From: Acinetobacter piscicola
Lineage (GTDB): Bacteria; Pseudomonadota; Gammaproteobacteria; Pseudomonadales; Moraxellaceae
Reading direction: 5' to 3'
DNA length: 64,000 nucleotides
NCBI RefSeq assembly: GCF_015218165.1
Contig: NZ_CP048659.1
Location: forward strand, 310,001-374,000
A model generated the notes under the pieces. The model saw only the letters and a program-made list of their open reading frames with translations. It did not search any database and was not told the DNA's origin. The translations under genes and the position numbers were made by a program. Within the stretch, counting starts at the first letter, position 1; every line of letters starts with the position of its first letter. Below, in pieces: positions 31,028-40,984 of this stretch.

Positions 31028-31109
31028 CCTAAAAATCCATAAACTCGCTGGTCATTGATCATTCACAACATGAGCTAAAATGTGCAAGATAGCGTGATAT
31101 GAAAAATCA

Positions 31110-31916
31110 ATGAGAATGGGCATGCAACTCACGGATGTATTTAGTCAAATCGAACAACAAGAATGGGTTGAAATGCCAACAGGTTGGTTGCAAGGGCGAA
31201 CCATTTTTGGTGGTTTAGTTGCAGGTATGCTGATTCATAAAGCCACTGTAACCATCAATGATCCACTGAAAAAATTACTCAGTTGCAGTATTACCTTTGT
31301 TGGACCTGTCGATCGAGCACAAGTAAAATTCACTGCAGAAATTTTACGTCAAGGGAAGTCCGTCACGACCATTGAAGTGCGACTTTGGCAAAATGATGCT
31401 GTACAAAGTATTTTAATCGCAAGTTTTGGTAGTCAACGAGAGTCAATGATTCAGGTGGATTTAGCACCACAGCCGCCAAACTTTCCTGCTCTGGATCAAA
31501 TTAATATTATTCCGAAATATTTACCCTTTCCTGAATGTGTGCAAAATTTTCAACTGGCATGGACAGATGGACATTATCCAATATCAGGCAGTAAAAACCC
31601 TGATTTTGCAGGTTTATGTCGTTTTGAGCCTGACCTTCATGCACAGCGTAGTATGACCCTTGCAGATGTTCTAACCTTAATGGATGTCTGGCCACCGGGT
31701 GTATTGCCCATGTTTAAAAAGCCTGCACCTGCCAGTAGTTTAAGTTGGCATGTGACATTTATTCATCCTTTGCACCATCAATTGCATGATTGGTTTAAAT
31801 ATCAAGTGATCACAGATCATGCAGAACATGGTTATGTGACAGAACATGCTTATCTGTGGGACAGTGAAAATCGCTTGATTGCGATTGCAAGACAGACGGT
31901 TACTGTATTTGCCTAG
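31110..31916 (+). CDS. Acyl-CoA thioesterase family protein, double hotdog
   Basis: 268 residues. TesB-like layout of two hotdog domains: LQGRTIFGGLVAGMLIHKA with the N-terminal helix, the strand SCSITFVGPVDRAQVKFTAEIL, then the C-terminal DVLTLMDVWPPGVLP and SSLSWHVTFIHPL. Such enzymes release free fatty acid from acyl-CoA in the cytosol. Three ATGs lie within five codons; the first is used. No close functional partner nearby. Confidence 0.82.
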   Translation: MRMGMQLTDVFSQIEQQEWVEMPTGWLQGRTIFGGLVAGMLIHKATVTINDPLKKLLSCSITFVGPVDRAQVKFTAEILRQGKSVTTIEVRLWQNDAVQSILIASFGSQRESMIQVDLAPQPPNFPALDQINIIPKYLPFPECVQNFQLAWTDGHYPISGSKNPDFAGLCRFEPDLHAQRSMTLADVLTLMDVWPPGVLPMFKKPAPASSLSWHVTFIHPLHHQLHDWFKYQVITDHAEHGYVTEHAYLWDSENRLIAIARQTVTVFA

Positions 31917-32021
31917 TCGACAGTTTCATGTGAATCGTTTAAAGTATTCACGAAATAGAGCTTTACTCTAAATTATAGTTTGCCTTTCCAAAGGCGAATA
32001 GGGGACTTACTGGCGGTGTCT

Positions 32022-32609
32022 ATGACTACAGGTCGTATCCTGAATATTCCAAATATCTTGACGCTAGCTCGTATTGCGTTAATTCCTGTTTTTTTAGCGA
32101 TCGCTTATTGGCCTCCTGCAATTGGTGTTGGTGGACATGAAGGTGGCATGACCCGTCATTTGATTTTGACGGCTATTTTTGTGATAGCCGCAGTCACAGA
32201 TTGGTTTGATGGCTACCTTGCGAGAACATTAAATCAAACTTCTGCTTTTGGGCGTTTTTTAGACCCTGTTGCAGATAAATTAATGGTTGCTGCTGCATTG
32301 ATTGTTTTGGTGCAATGGAAACCAAGTATTGCGATGGCATTTGCTGCGATTGTCATTATTTCACGTGAAATTACAGTGTCTGCATTACGAGAGTGGATGG
32401 CTGAATTGGGTGCGAGAACCAATGTAGCAGTATCAACTGTAGGTAAATATAAAACAGCCTTCCAAATGATTGCGATTACTGTGTTTTTACTCAATTGGCA
32501 GCCACTTGAAATGTTGGCGTATGCTTTATTGTATACCGCAGTGATTTTAACGCTTTGGTCGATGTTTATTTACCTAAAAGCGGCTTGGCCATATTTAAAA
32601 CAGCCGTAA
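32022..32609 (+). CDS. pgsA: Phosphatidylglycerophosphate synthase PgsA
   Basis: 195 residues from ATG 32022. The CDP-alcohol phosphatidyltransferase signature is seen in DWFDGYLAR followed by GRFLDPVADK, with all aspartates kept. The start MTTGRILNIPNILTLARI is normal for the family; a TTG 42 bases upstream would add an unneeded extension. It has about five membrane helices and makes phosphatidylglycerol phosphate from CDP-diacylglycerol and glycerol 3-phosphate. In many proteobacteria pgsA follows uvrC; here two genes lie between. Confidence 0.95.
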   Translation: MTTGRILNIPNILTLARIALIPVFLAIAYWPPAIGVGGHEGGMTRHLILTAIFVIAAVTDWFDGYLARTLNQTSAFGRFLDPVADKLMVAAALIVLVQWKPSIAMAFAAIVIISREITVSALREWMAELGARTNVAVSTVGKYKTAFQMIAITVFLLNWQPLEMLAYALLYTAVILTLWSMFIYLKAAWPYLKQP

Positions 32610-32619
32610 GTTAATTTAA

Positions 32620-32647
32620 AAAACCTCAGTGATTACTGGGGTTTTTT
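32620..32647 (+). terminator. Terminator of pgsA
   Basis: AACCTCAGT/ACTGGGGTT stem (one G-T pair) with a GATT loop and a following T run; an A run on the left may let it work for the convergent gene at 32663. Confidence 0.85.
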
Positions 32648-32662
32648 ATGCATAACTAAATA

Positions 32663-33070
32663 TCAATCTCCCTCATAAATTCGACTTTTTAACTTTCCAT
32701 TAGCGCCATAGTCTTGGATCGTTTGATCTAAATCCACCCACATTTGTGTTTTTGGATGCTGGTCTAAATCTGTGCCTACCCAAGTAAAAATCGCACTGAG
32801 GTGATGAATACCCGTTTGATCTTTTAAGGTGAAATCACAAGGTACTGCGAGTCCAACCCGAACTAGAACCATTTGTTCCGATTTTTCAACTTTTTTGGCT
32901 CCTGTAAGCCATTCAGGTTCACCACTAATTTTAAATGATAAAACTTTGGTCGTTGCAGATTGTTGAGTAAACATATTTTCAAGTGCAATAATCATTTCTT
33001 GAAATGGATTTTCAGATAGCCATTCGAGCATATGCTGTGTTTGTTCTAATTTTTTAAAATCTAAATCCAT
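32663..33070 (-). CDS. Small cytosolic protein of unknown function
   Basis: 135 residues. It has no signal peptide or membrane segment. It starts with a charged helical stretch (FKKLEQTQHMLEWLSENPFQEMI) and continues with alternating strand-like segments (VLVRVGLAVPCDF, LSAIFTWVGTDLDQ). I do not recognise a family. It lies 66 bp downstream of the ABC exporter gene on the same strand and may be co-transcribed with it. Confidence 0.6.
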   Translation of the reverse strand: MDLDFKKLEQTQHMLEWLSENPFQEMIIALENMFTQQSATTKVLSFKISGEPEWLTGAKKVEKSEQMVLVRVGLAVPCDFTLKDQTGIHHLSAIFTWVGTDLDQHPKTQMWVDLDQTIQDYGANGKLKSRIYEGD

Positions 33071-33136
33071 ATCTAAGAGTTCTCACTGCATAATATTGAT
33101 ATAAGTAAATCCAAATAATATCTGTAGATGTATTTC

Positions 33137-34939
33137 TTAACTATGGGTTTCTTCCTCAGCATCATCCTCAAAAGTTCTCGCAATTTTTTCAATATTTAAG
33201 CTTTTTGCCATCGCATCAAAAATTTCTTTATAAACGCCATCTTGATGATACAAATCATCATGCTCGCCATGTTCTGCAATATGTCCTTCCTTCATCACAT
33301 AGGTATAGTCGGCATCAATAATCTGCGACAGACTATGTGAAATGATAATCACTGTTCGTCCTTGTTTGATCTCATCTAAACTCTGCTTAATTTGTTCAGC
33401 TGCAATAGCATCTAAGCTTGCTGTTGGTTCATCAAGAAAGATAATCGGTGGATTTTTCAAAAACATACGTGCCAACGCGATACGCTGTTGTTGCCCACCA
33501 GACAGCATGAGGGCATCGCTATCATAAGCTTGTGGAAGCTTTAAAATTTGATCGTGAATTGAGGCTTTTGTTGCAGCATGCATGACATCTTCGAGCGTAG
33601 CATCAGTTTTACCATAACGGATATTGTCAAAAATAGAGCCTTGGAAAATATGATTTTTCTGTAAGACTAAACCAATATGATCACGTAAATATTGTGTATC
33701 GATCTGTTCTAGATCAATCCCATCTAAACGAATACAGCCTGATTCAGGAACATAAAATTTATCCAATAAACTGATCAAGGTTGACTTACCCGCACCTGAT
33801 AAACCTACCAAAGCAGTGATTTTATTGGGTTGAATGGTCATATTAATGTCGTACAACGCTTGATGCCCATTGGGATAGCTAAAGTTGACGTTTTCTAAAG
33901 AGAAATGACCTTGAATGTGGGGTTTGAGTGAGCCACTTGATTCAATCTCGTCATCGGCTTCAAGGATTTTGAAGAAACTTTCTGAATAAATCATGGCATC
34001 ATTCACTTCATCATAAATACGATGTAAGGAACGAATCGGGGCAGAAACGTTATTAAATAACAGCACATGGTACATAATCATACCGATACTCATTTGCCCA
34101 TCTAAAACAAAATAAGCCGTAAGAATAATAATGAGGACAATGCCAATTTGTTCAATAAACGTTTTTAGACCATCAAACAAGAAACTGGTTTGACGGGTAC
34201 GCATTTGGTTTTCAGTGAGTTCTTTTTGTAGTTTGAGTTGTTTTTCAGCTTCAATCGACTCGCGGTTAAATGATTTAATCACTGTGATTGAGTTGATAAT
34301 ACCTAAAATTCCCTGACTTTTCTTTTCTCGTCCATCACGTAAATTTCTACGCCATCCACCGAGTTTTTGTGCTTGTTTATAGGTTAGCCAAAAATAAATT
34401 GGCACAATAGCCGTTGCGACTAAACCGACCCAAAAGTTAGCATAGTACATCAGCCCCAAAGCCACAAATGCACTGGTAAATAGCGGTAAAATATCAATAA
34501 AAAATATTTGTACCAAACGAGTCAATGAACCAATGCCTCGGTCAATACGGGTTTGTAATTTACCTGCTTGGTTATTATCATCGTTAAAAAACGCTAAGCG
34601 ATAGGTGAGGAATTTCTCAATAATGCCTTGCGCTAAATCTTGAGATACTAAGATGCGCAGCTTTTCGCCATAAAATTTTTGTCCAAATTGTACGATGGCG
34701 TTGATAATTTCCTTACCCAATAAAATCACCGTGATGGTGATGAGAATATGCCAACCTTCAGTTAACCCTTGACCTGATTCGACCAATTTATTAATGCGAT
34801 CTACGGCATATTGTAAAGTGAGTGCATTGACCTGTGCGGTGAGTGAACCAATGAGTGTCAAAATTAAGGTCGCAATCACTAACCAACGATACGGTTGGAC
34901 AAAAGGACGTAATTTTTGAAATAAGTGCCAAAGGGTCAT
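33137..34939 (-). CDS. ABC exporter, fused membrane and ATPase domains
   Basis: 600 residues. The N-terminal ~320 residues form the six-helix exporter domain. The C-terminal ATPase has Walker A GLSGAGKST, Q-loop LVLQKNHIFQGSI, signature LSGGQQQRIALAR, Walker B PIIFLDEPTASLD and the switch histidine in IIISHSLSQI. It works as a homo- or heterodimer at the inner membrane, exporting a lipid, peptide or drug; the substrate cannot be told. The last ~20 residues are acidic. No partner membrane-fusion protein is adjacent. Confidence 0.9.
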   Translation of the reverse strand: MTLWHLFQKLRPFVQPYRWLVIATLILTLIGSLTAQVNALTLQYAVDRINKLVESGQGLTEGWHILITITVILLGKEIINAIVQFGQKFYGEKLRILVSQDLAQGIIEKFLTYRLAFFNDDNNQAGKLQTRIDRGIGSLTRLVQIFFIDILPLFTSAFVALGLMYYANFWVGLVATAIVPIYFWLTYKQAQKLGGWRRNLRDGREKKSQGILGIINSITVIKSFNRESIEAEKQLKLQKELTENQMRTRQTSFLFDGLKTFIEQIGIVLIIILTAYFVLDGQMSIGMIMYHVLLFNNVSAPIRSLHRIYDEVNDAMIYSESFFKILEADDEIESSGSLKPHIQGHFSLENVNFSYPNGHQALYDINMTIQPNKITALVGLSGAGKSTLISLLDKFYVPESGCIRLDGIDLEQIDTQYLRDHIGLVLQKNHIFQGSIFDNIRYGKTDATLEDVMHAATKASIHDQILKLPQAYDSDALMLSGGQQQRIALARMFLKNPPIIFLDEPTASLDAIAAEQIKQSLDEIKQGRTVIIISHSLSQIIDADYTYVMKEGHIAEHGEHDDLYHQDGVYKEIFDAMAKSLNIEKIARTFEDDAEEETHS

Positions 34940-35005
34940 CGCATTACTCTTTTTTACTTTGGTTTTTTATGCTGGATTAAAATGCTTTTTTCTATTGAGT
35001 GACAG

Positions 35006-35365
35006 TTAGTTTGGGCTCATACGACCCGAAACCTTAAAATCTTTTGCTTTGACCCAACCAGAGGTGTCATTGCCATTTTTATCAATATACATGACATACA
35101 TCCAATCTTGATTTTCATGTTTAAAATCTTGATAAGCAATGACAGAATCGTTTGGAATAATAAAAGTATTTTTTAATTTACATTGTTCAGAGGGGGCTGA
35201 ATGAAAATAGCTACGAAATCCTTTTTTACCGACCACAGTAAAGCTATATTTGGTGCCATACATCACACCATGCTTATCAGCAATTTGTGCTAAACGGTCA
35301 CAAGAATGCGCAGCGTAGCTATCAATACTCAAAATACAGCAGAAAATAAAAACTAGCTTTTTCAT
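35006..35365 (-). CDS. Small secreted SH3-like protein of unknown function
   Basis: 119 residues with a signal peptide ending SIDSYA-AH. The mature part has two cysteines and a strand-rich pattern ending NDTSGWVKAKDF, which resembles the end of bacterial SH3 domains. It is likely periplasmic. It lies upstream of the ABC exporter gene on the same strand with a 66-bp gap. Function unknown. Confidence 0.6.
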   Translation of the reverse strand: MKKLVFIFCCILSIDSYAAHSCDRLAQIADKHGVMYGTKYSFTVVGKKGFRSYFHSAPSEQCKLKNTFIIPNDSVIAYQDFKHENQDWMYVMYIDKNGNDTSGWVKAKDFKVSGRMSPN

Positions 35366-35561
35366 GTGTTCAATTCCTTATCTCTATTTTTTATAGTAGA
35401 TTTTTATACAAACACAACAAGCGTATCTTGTCGAGAGAATACGAAAAGTTGAGCATATTTTGTAAGTGAACTTATATTTTATTTGTGTTTTAGAAAAAAG
35501 ACTTGTTTCATTGTATCGATTCAATCATTGTAGAATAAATAATGAATAAGATAAATAAGTC

Positions 35562-36197
35562 ATGAACTTAGAGTTATTTCAGCCTGAAGTAAATGAGAAT
35601 TTACTCCCTTATGATGGTGTAGTGAAAGATTATGGTTTAATCCTCAATGATGAGCAAAGCCAAAAATATTTCAATTACTTTGCGCAGCATTTGGCATGGC
35701 AACCAGATGAAGTGTTTATTTTAGGACAGTATCATCAAACTGAGCGTAAAGTTGCATGGTATGGCGATCAACCTTATCAATATCAATATTCAGGCATGGT
35801 GAAACAAGCACAGGTATGGAATGCAGGTTTGTTTCGATTAAAGCAACACATTGCGCAGCTTGTTGGACATCCATTCAATACTTGTTTAGCCAATTTATAT
35901 GATGATGGTACACAAGGCATGGGATGGCATAGTGATGATGAGCCAGCTTTTGTGGCTGAACGCGGCTTAGAAACGGTGATCGCATCTTTAAGTTTGGGTG
36001 CAACTCGAAAATTTAGTTTTAAACATAAAACCACAGCAGAAAAGATCGATTTACAATTACAGCCTGGTCAATTGATCGTGATGCGAGGACAAACGCAATG
36101 TTATTGGAAACATTGTTTAGCCAAAAGTACTAAGGTTTTGCAACCTCGCATCAATTTAACATTTCGTTATTTTTATTCAGATTTATCTAGCGCTTAA
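35562..36197 (+). CDS. AlkB-type Fe(II)/2-oxoglutarate dioxygenase
   Basis: 211 residues. The AlkB fold is clear: ERKVAWYGDQPYQYQYSG near residue 65, the metal motif MGWHSDDEP (HxD), the later metal histidine in YWKHCLAK, and the 2-oxoglutarate motif RINLTFRYF. It is closer in layout to the ALKBH2/3-like branch that directly reverses methyl damage in DNA than to E. coli AlkB. It stands alone. Confidence 0.87.
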   Translation: MNLELFQPEVNENLLPYDGVVKDYGLILNDEQSQKYFNYFAQHLAWQPDEVFILGQYHQTERKVAWYGDQPYQYQYSGMVKQAQVWNAGLFRLKQHIAQLVGHPFNTCLANLYDDGTQGMGWHSDDEPAFVAERGLETVIASLSLGATRKFSFKHKTTAEKIDLQLQPGQLIVMRGQTQCYWKHCLAKSTKVLQPRINLTFRYFYSDLSSA

Positions 36198-36247
36198 AAG
36201 CACTTTGACCAAAATAGCGTGATGTCTACTCAAGTTGCATTATACAG

Positions 36248-36955
36248 TTAAGCATTTTTCAAGGGATAAAGCTTGTCATCAAACTGTTCTAAAGTGGGAA
36301 ATACAATTGCTGGTAAATTTTCAATATTGTGTAAATGCTGACGGTAGTCTAGCAATATTTGCTCACGCGCTTCCTGAGAAATATAAGGCACATGATAAGC
36401 AATGAATGGCGGTAAAACGTCATAACCGACATAAGCCAATGTGCCACGTTGGATGGGAATTAAAATATTGTCCATAGAACCATGAATCGCACCTTCACCG
36501 AACATATGATCACGCCCACCTAAAGTAAAACTTAACATGGCTTTTTTGCCCGTCATACCACCATGGTTATAAAAGCGTTTGCCTCCATAAAAAATGCCTG
36601 ACACAAATACCCGATCAATCCAACCTTTTAATAGCGCAGGCATGGACATCCAATACATTGGAAAATTTAAAATCAGTAAGTCAGCTTTTTGCACTTTTTC
36701 CACTTCAGTTTGAATGTCATGAGCTAAAACTTTTTGCTGACAAGCATGGCGTTGCTCAAGTGCATAATTTAAATAGTCAGCATTGCCACGTTCAGCAAAG
36801 TCAGCAGCCGATGCTACAGGATTAAAATTCATCGCATACAAATCAGAGACTTCGATTTGATGCCCTTGTTTTTGTAATTCTTCAATGGCGGTATTTTTCA
36901 GTGCAGTACAAAAAGACTGTGGCTCTGGATGTGCATGGATAATCAGAATATTCAT
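36248..36955 (-). CDS. NAD(P)H:quinone oxidoreductase, flavodoxin fold
   Basis: 235 residues. It starts MNILIIHAHPEPQSFCTAL, the phosphate-binding loop of the KefF/NQO1/MdaB family. FPMYWMSMPALLKGWIDRVF and FTLGGRDHMFGEGAIHGSM are further family marks. These FMN or FAD enzymes reduce quinones by two electrons. It is separated from the IclR gene by 330 bp holding a terminator and a palindrome. Confidence 0.87.
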   Translation of the reverse strand: MNILIIHAHPEPQSFCTALKNTAIEELQKQGHQIEVSDLYAMNFNPVASAADFAERGNADYLNYALEQRHACQQKVLAHDIQTEVEKVQKADLLILNFPMYWMSMPALLKGWIDRVFVSGIFYGGKRFYNHGGMTGKKAMLSFTLGGRDHMFGEGAIHGSMDNILIPIQRGTLAYVGYDVLPPFIAYHVPYISQEAREQILLDYRQHLHNIENLPAIVFPTLEQFDDKLYPLKNA

Positions 36956-37116
36956 GTATGGTCGTTCCTTAAAATTGTATTCAAATTCATTGTTATTTGA
37001 TAAAGGAATTATTCACGAAATAATGTAGAGCGCAATTACCGAAAAAATATTTTTATACTGAATAAGGTAAATACATCATTTTTCGCAGATGATTAACGGA
37101 TTGATGAGACATAAAA

Positions 37117-37147
37117 AATGCCAGTCAATTGTGTATTAACTGGCATT
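37117..37147 (-). terminator. Terminator of the IclR gene
   Basis: AATGCCAGT/ACTGGCATT inverted repeat with a 13-base loop; an A run at 37113-37118 gives the T tract on the minus strand. It lies about 140 bp past the IclR stop. Confidence 0.7.
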
Positions 37148-37157
37148 CCTCTGAGTG

Positions 37158-37183
37158 AGCGTTATTTTCGTGAAAATAACGCT
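37158..37183. repeat. 26-bp near-perfect palindrome
   Basis: AGCGTTATTTTC-GT-GAAAATAACGCT: 12-bp arms with a 2-base centre. It lies just beside the IclR terminator and about 200 bp upstream of the quinone reductase start. It may be an operator for the quinone reductase gene or a cruciform site. Confidence 0.55.
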
Positions 37184-37285
37184 GCTAGAATATAAAACTG
37201 CTGGAGAACATAATCATAATATGAGAATTTTTGCAAATTTACAATCTGATAAATTGTAAAATTTATTACAATTATCAAAAATAAC

Positions 37286-38101
37286 TTACATGTTGATTTG
37301 AAAATGCTTTAAGGTTGGGTTGAGTTCAGAAAGTTGATCATTTTCTGAAAGTGCTTGGTAACGCTTTTCAATTTGTTCAGCAGAAGCTTGTAGTGTTTCA
37401 ATTAACTTTTGCAAATTTAAATATTCAAAGCGATTTTTAGATGCCAAAACAGTCAGCGCAAGCGGCGCTTCTTTGTTTGAAAATTTGATTGGAATCGATA
37501 AGCCAGATACATTTGGATCAAGTTCACCTTGTGAAAAATAGTAACCTTGCTTTTTAATTTTTTTCATTTTCTGCATGAAACTTTCTTCATTTTCCGCAAA
37601 ATCAACTTCAGCCAATTGAGTTTGAAAACGTGCATAATAACTTTGTAGGTTCTGCTTAGACAAATGCGCCATGATGGCTTTCGGTGAAGAGCCCATAAAG
37701 ACAGGGCGAGGGCAACCACGACCATAGGTTAAAAGCGTCTCATCTCGGTACACTTCATGATGAATATCAATACAATAATGATCATTCAGTTGGGTGAGTA
37801 GACAGCAAAGTTCCGTGCGCTCAGAAATTTCTTGCATAAAGGGTTTGCTGATTTGTACCAACGGATCTGTGGTTCTAGAGATATAGTCCATCACCGCAAT
37901 TTTAGGTCCTAGTGTGTAGTCACCAGAAGTTCCGCTCAGACGTTGTAAGATATCTGCTGAAACGAGTTCTTTTAAATATCTATAACTTGTTGGTTTTGAT
38001 AGATTTAGTTCAGCACAAATGACATCGACATTAATTACTGGGCGTGTCACCGAGAATAAATCGAGTACAGTGAGAATTTTACCAAAACTTGAAAGCGCCA
38101 T
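37286..38101 (-). CDS. IclR family transcriptional regulator
   Basis: 271 residues. The N-terminal winged helix-turn-helix (FGKILTVLDLF, VICAELNLSKPTSYRYLKEL) and the C-terminal effector domain (GRGCPRPVFMGSSPKAIMA, YYFSQGELDPNVSGLSIPI) are typical of IclR. Such regulators bind small, often aromatic, acids. It is divergent from the FUSC efflux operon across a 548-bp gap, so that operon is a reasonable but unproven target. Confidence 0.9.
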   Translation of the reverse strand: MALSSFGKILTVLDLFSVTRPVINVDVICAELNLSKPTSYRYLKELVSADILQRLSGTSGDYTLGPKIAVMDYISRTTDPLVQISKPFMQEISERTELCCLLTQLNDHYCIDIHHEVYRDETLLTYGRGCPRPVFMGSSPKAIMAHLSKQNLQSYYARFQTQLAEVDFAENEESFMQKMKKIKKQGYYFSQGELDPNVSGLSIPIKFSNKEAPLALTVLASKNRFEYLNLQKLIETLQASAEQIEKRYQALSENDQLSELNPTLKHFQINM

Positions 38102-38649
38102 TGATTACCTACTTAGTACCTGTATACCAAAAAAGAAAATTTACAATGTTACTTTATAACAAAAAAAACCTAAATAAAAAGTAATTTCATCATAAATTGC
38201 GGTGTTTTAAAAAAATGAGCGATAAAATTTAAATGCGCAAAAATTTAAAGTAAAAAGATTCAAATATAAGCAAAAAATTAAGGCTTATTTTCATCATATT
38301 ATGGAAAATGACCATGAAAAAGAAAATTTATTTTGCTTAATCTTGTTTGTATTATCAATATAAGATATTTTTATTGACTATTTATATTTTTTTTGAAAAA
38401 ATTGTTAAATTAAATATCTAATGATGAATTTTTAAACTTAGTTTTGCTAGGTTGTCATCGTGTTGATGATGAATATCCTCGTATGAAATCCCAATCACCT
38501 CTATTCTGACTGCGTTGGGGTTTTCTTATATTTTAAGATTTTGAAATCGGTACACTGTTTACATAGATAAATGGTGCACTTTTTTGGTCGTTGAAAAATG
38601 TAGAGCAGTGTTATTCATTGTATTGATTATCCTCAAATAGAGATTTTGC
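38102..38649. other. Divergent intergenic region between iclR-type gene and efflux operon
   Basis: 548 bp, AT-rich on the left. It should carry promoters for both flanking units. A loose inverted repeat AATCCCAA...TTGGGGTT near 38487-38524, followed by TTC, looks like a worn terminator. I see no gene in it. Confidence 0.45.
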
Positions 38650-40752
38650 ATGTTACTTACCAAGCAGCTGTTGGCATTTCGTCCCAATAAATTGGACTGG
38701 ATCTTTTCGATCAAGACATTTATTGCGGGTATGTTGGCACTGTTTATCGCATTTGAACTGAATCTGAGTTATCCGATTTGGGCGATTGGTACAGTTTTTG
38801 TCATTGCAAATCCCTATTCGGGGATGGTGGCATCAAAAAGTTTATATCGTTTATTAGGTACTGCTTTTGGGGCAATTTTTGCTGTGGTAGTGACGCCCTA
38901 TTTGATTAATACCCCTTGGTTATTTACGTTTGTATTGGCAGTTTGGGTCGGTATTTGTCTATATATTTCTTTATTAGATCGTACACCTCGTAGTTATGTG
39001 GTGATGCTAGCAGGGTATACAGCCGTCATTATTTGTTTTAATAGCATTTATTATATCGATAAGATTTCGATTTTTGATATGGCATTGGGGCGTTTCTTAG
39101 AAATCTCGATTGGGGTAATTTGCAGTGCAGTGGTGACGACAACCCTGATGCCAATGCATATTGGCCCTGTCGTGGAAAATCGTGTCAAAAAAACCATCAG
39201 TGACACCCAGTCTTTATTTGATTCAATTATATTGGGAACAGATCATCACGAGAAAAATTATACTCAATTGATGGCGCATATTACGCGTGATACTTCTGAT
39301 ATTCATACGATGGCAGTGCATTTAAGTTATGAGAAATCTAAACTAAAAGGCATGACCAAGCCATTACAAGAGTTATTGCATCAAGTCACCATGTTGGTGG
39401 CTAATTTAGTAGCAATGTCTGAACGGCTGAAACAGCTTGATCATATTGATATGGGGTATCGAGAAAATTTAACCGTCTTACATCGGCATGTGGATGCCTT
39501 TTTAGATGATCAGCATCCGATTTTAGAGAATGAACTCAATCATTTACCTAAGCATTTTGACGTAGAGTTTGATGTTATTTTAAAACATGCACCTGAGTCG
39601 CAGCAGGTTATGCTTGGTAGTCTAAAAATGGATATTCGCCATTTTATTCAAAATGTGCGTGCGGTACGTTTGATCTGGCAACGGATGCAACAAGGTGACA
39701 CCAGTTTACCTGAACAAATTGTACCATTAACCACGTCTTATCCGAGTTTACATCGTGATTATGGTGTTGCGGTACGTGGTGGTTTATCTGCCTTTTTGAC
39801 CATTATGATTGCATCAAGTATCTGGATTTTAAGCGGTTGGAAATCAGGTTTCATGATGGCGCAGATGGCTGCGATCAGTGCGTGTATCCTGACTGCATTG
39901 GATAATCCTGTGCCCGCTTTGAAAATATTTATTCGTGCCAGTATTTATGCTGCGATCATCATATTTATCTATGCGTATGGAATTTTCCCACATGTTCACT
40001 CTTTTATAGAGTTAATGTTGGTCTTAGCTCCTTTTCTGATTTTTTGTTTGATGTTGTATTTACATCCGCCTTTGAATGGTTTGGGTTTGCCTTTAATTAT
40101 GGGCAGTATCATGGGAATGAATATTCAAAATCGATATTTTATGGATCAAGTGGCTTTTTTTGACTTTTCTTTGGGTACTGTGATTGGTCCAATTATCTCG
40201 GTATATATTGTGCATATTGTGCGTGCAATGTCGCCAGAAATCACGGTACAGCGTATCTTGGCTTTACATTATCAAGCGATGCGTGAAGCCGTGCGCATGC
40301 ACTATGGTGCAAATTTCCGTATTCACTTACGCAGCATGCTAGATCGGATTGGGGTCTTAAATACTAAACAGGTGCAATCAGAAAAATTGAGTTATGACGT
40401 CAATGCCGCCTTGGTTGAATCGAGCGCAGTGATTGACTTTACCCGTTTACAAGAATTGGCGGGGAAATTGTCTAATGAATCTCCTGTTGTCGCAGAGATT
40501 GCACAGTTACAAAAGTATTTGGAACAATGGTTTAGTGAGAAAGAAAAACAGCAACCTGCAGATCTGACTTTGCATAATGTTTTACAACAATTACAGAATA
40601 TTCAATATGATGCAGACAGTATAGGTGATGAAGATATTCGCCATCGTTTAAAAATTTCAGTGAATAATATTCGTAATAGTGTATGTCACCAACAAGTCAA
40701 AACGGTGGACATACAGGACTTTGCCGATGCCAATTTAGGAGTATCTCAATGA
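38650..40752 (+). CDS. FUSC family (AaeB-like) efflux membrane protein
   Basis: 700 residues. Two sets of membrane helices (about 20-165 and 375-525) are each followed by a soluble helical domain, the layout of FUSC/AaeB inner-membrane proteins. Motifs include WAIGTVFVIANPYSGMVASK and RLLGTAFGAIFAVVV. These export aromatic carboxylic acids or similar compounds. Its TGA overlaps the start of the next gene (ATGA), followed by a HlyD-type gene, the standard aaeB-aaeX-aaeA-like set. Confidence 0.87.
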   Translation: MLLTKQLLAFRPNKLDWIFSIKTFIAGMLALFIAFELNLSYPIWAIGTVFVIANPYSGMVASKSLYRLLGTAFGAIFAVVVTPYLINTPWLFTFVLAVWVGICLYISLLDRTPRSYVVMLAGYTAVIICFNSIYYIDKISIFDMALGRFLEISIGVICSAVVTTTLMPMHIGPVVENRVKKTISDTQSLFDSIILGTDHHEKNYTQLMAHITRDTSDIHTMAVHLSYEKSKLKGMTKPLQELLHQVTMLVANLVAMSERLKQLDHIDMGYRENLTVLHRHVDAFLDDQHPILENELNHLPKHFDVEFDVILKHAPESQQVMLGSLKMDIRHFIQNVRAVRLIWQRMQQGDTSLPEQIVPLTTSYPSLHRDYGVAVRGGLSAFLTIMIASSIWILSGWKSGFMMAQMAAISACILTALDNPVPALKIFIRASIYAAIIIFIYAYGIFPHVHSFIELMLVLAPFLIFCLMLYLHPPLNGLGLPLIMGSIMGMNIQNRYFMDQVAFFDFSLGTVIGPIISVYIVHIVRAMSPEITVQRILALHYQAMREAVRMHYGANFRIHLRSMLDRIGVLNTKQVQSEKLSYDVNAALVESSAVIDFTRLQELAGKLSNESPVVAEIAQLQKYLEQWFSEKEKQQPADLTLHNVLQQLQNIQYDADSIGDEDIRHRLKISVNNIRNSVCHQQVKTVDIQDFADANLGVSQ

Positions 40753-40955
40753 GCGAGTTGAATATTTATGGGGTTTATATTCCGATTTTTTTGGTACAGG
40801 CAGTCATTGCATACTTATTACTTAAGTTGATTAATGTATGGACAGACCGATGGGCGGAGCAAGGTTGGATTGCTTTACCAAGTATTTTTAATTTATGTAT
40901 ATATATTGTACTGCTTTGGGGAATCCACAGTTTATATGTGGTGTATGTGAGTTAA
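40749..40955 (+). CDS. DUF1656 small membrane protein (AaeX-like)
   Basis: 68 residues from ATG 40749, overlapping the FUSC stop by four bases. Two hydrophobic helices (YIPIFLVQAVIAYLLLKLI and FNLCIYIVLLWGI) and the beginning LNIYGVYIP match DUF1656. It is always found between FUSC and HlyD genes; its role in the exporter is not known. Confidence 0.88.
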   Translation: MSELNIYGVYIPIFLVQAVIAYLLLKLINVWTDRWAEQGWIALPSIFNLCIYIVLLWGIHSLYVVYVS

Positions 40956-40984
40956 GCGAAGTTTGATGATTTGGATGAGATAAA

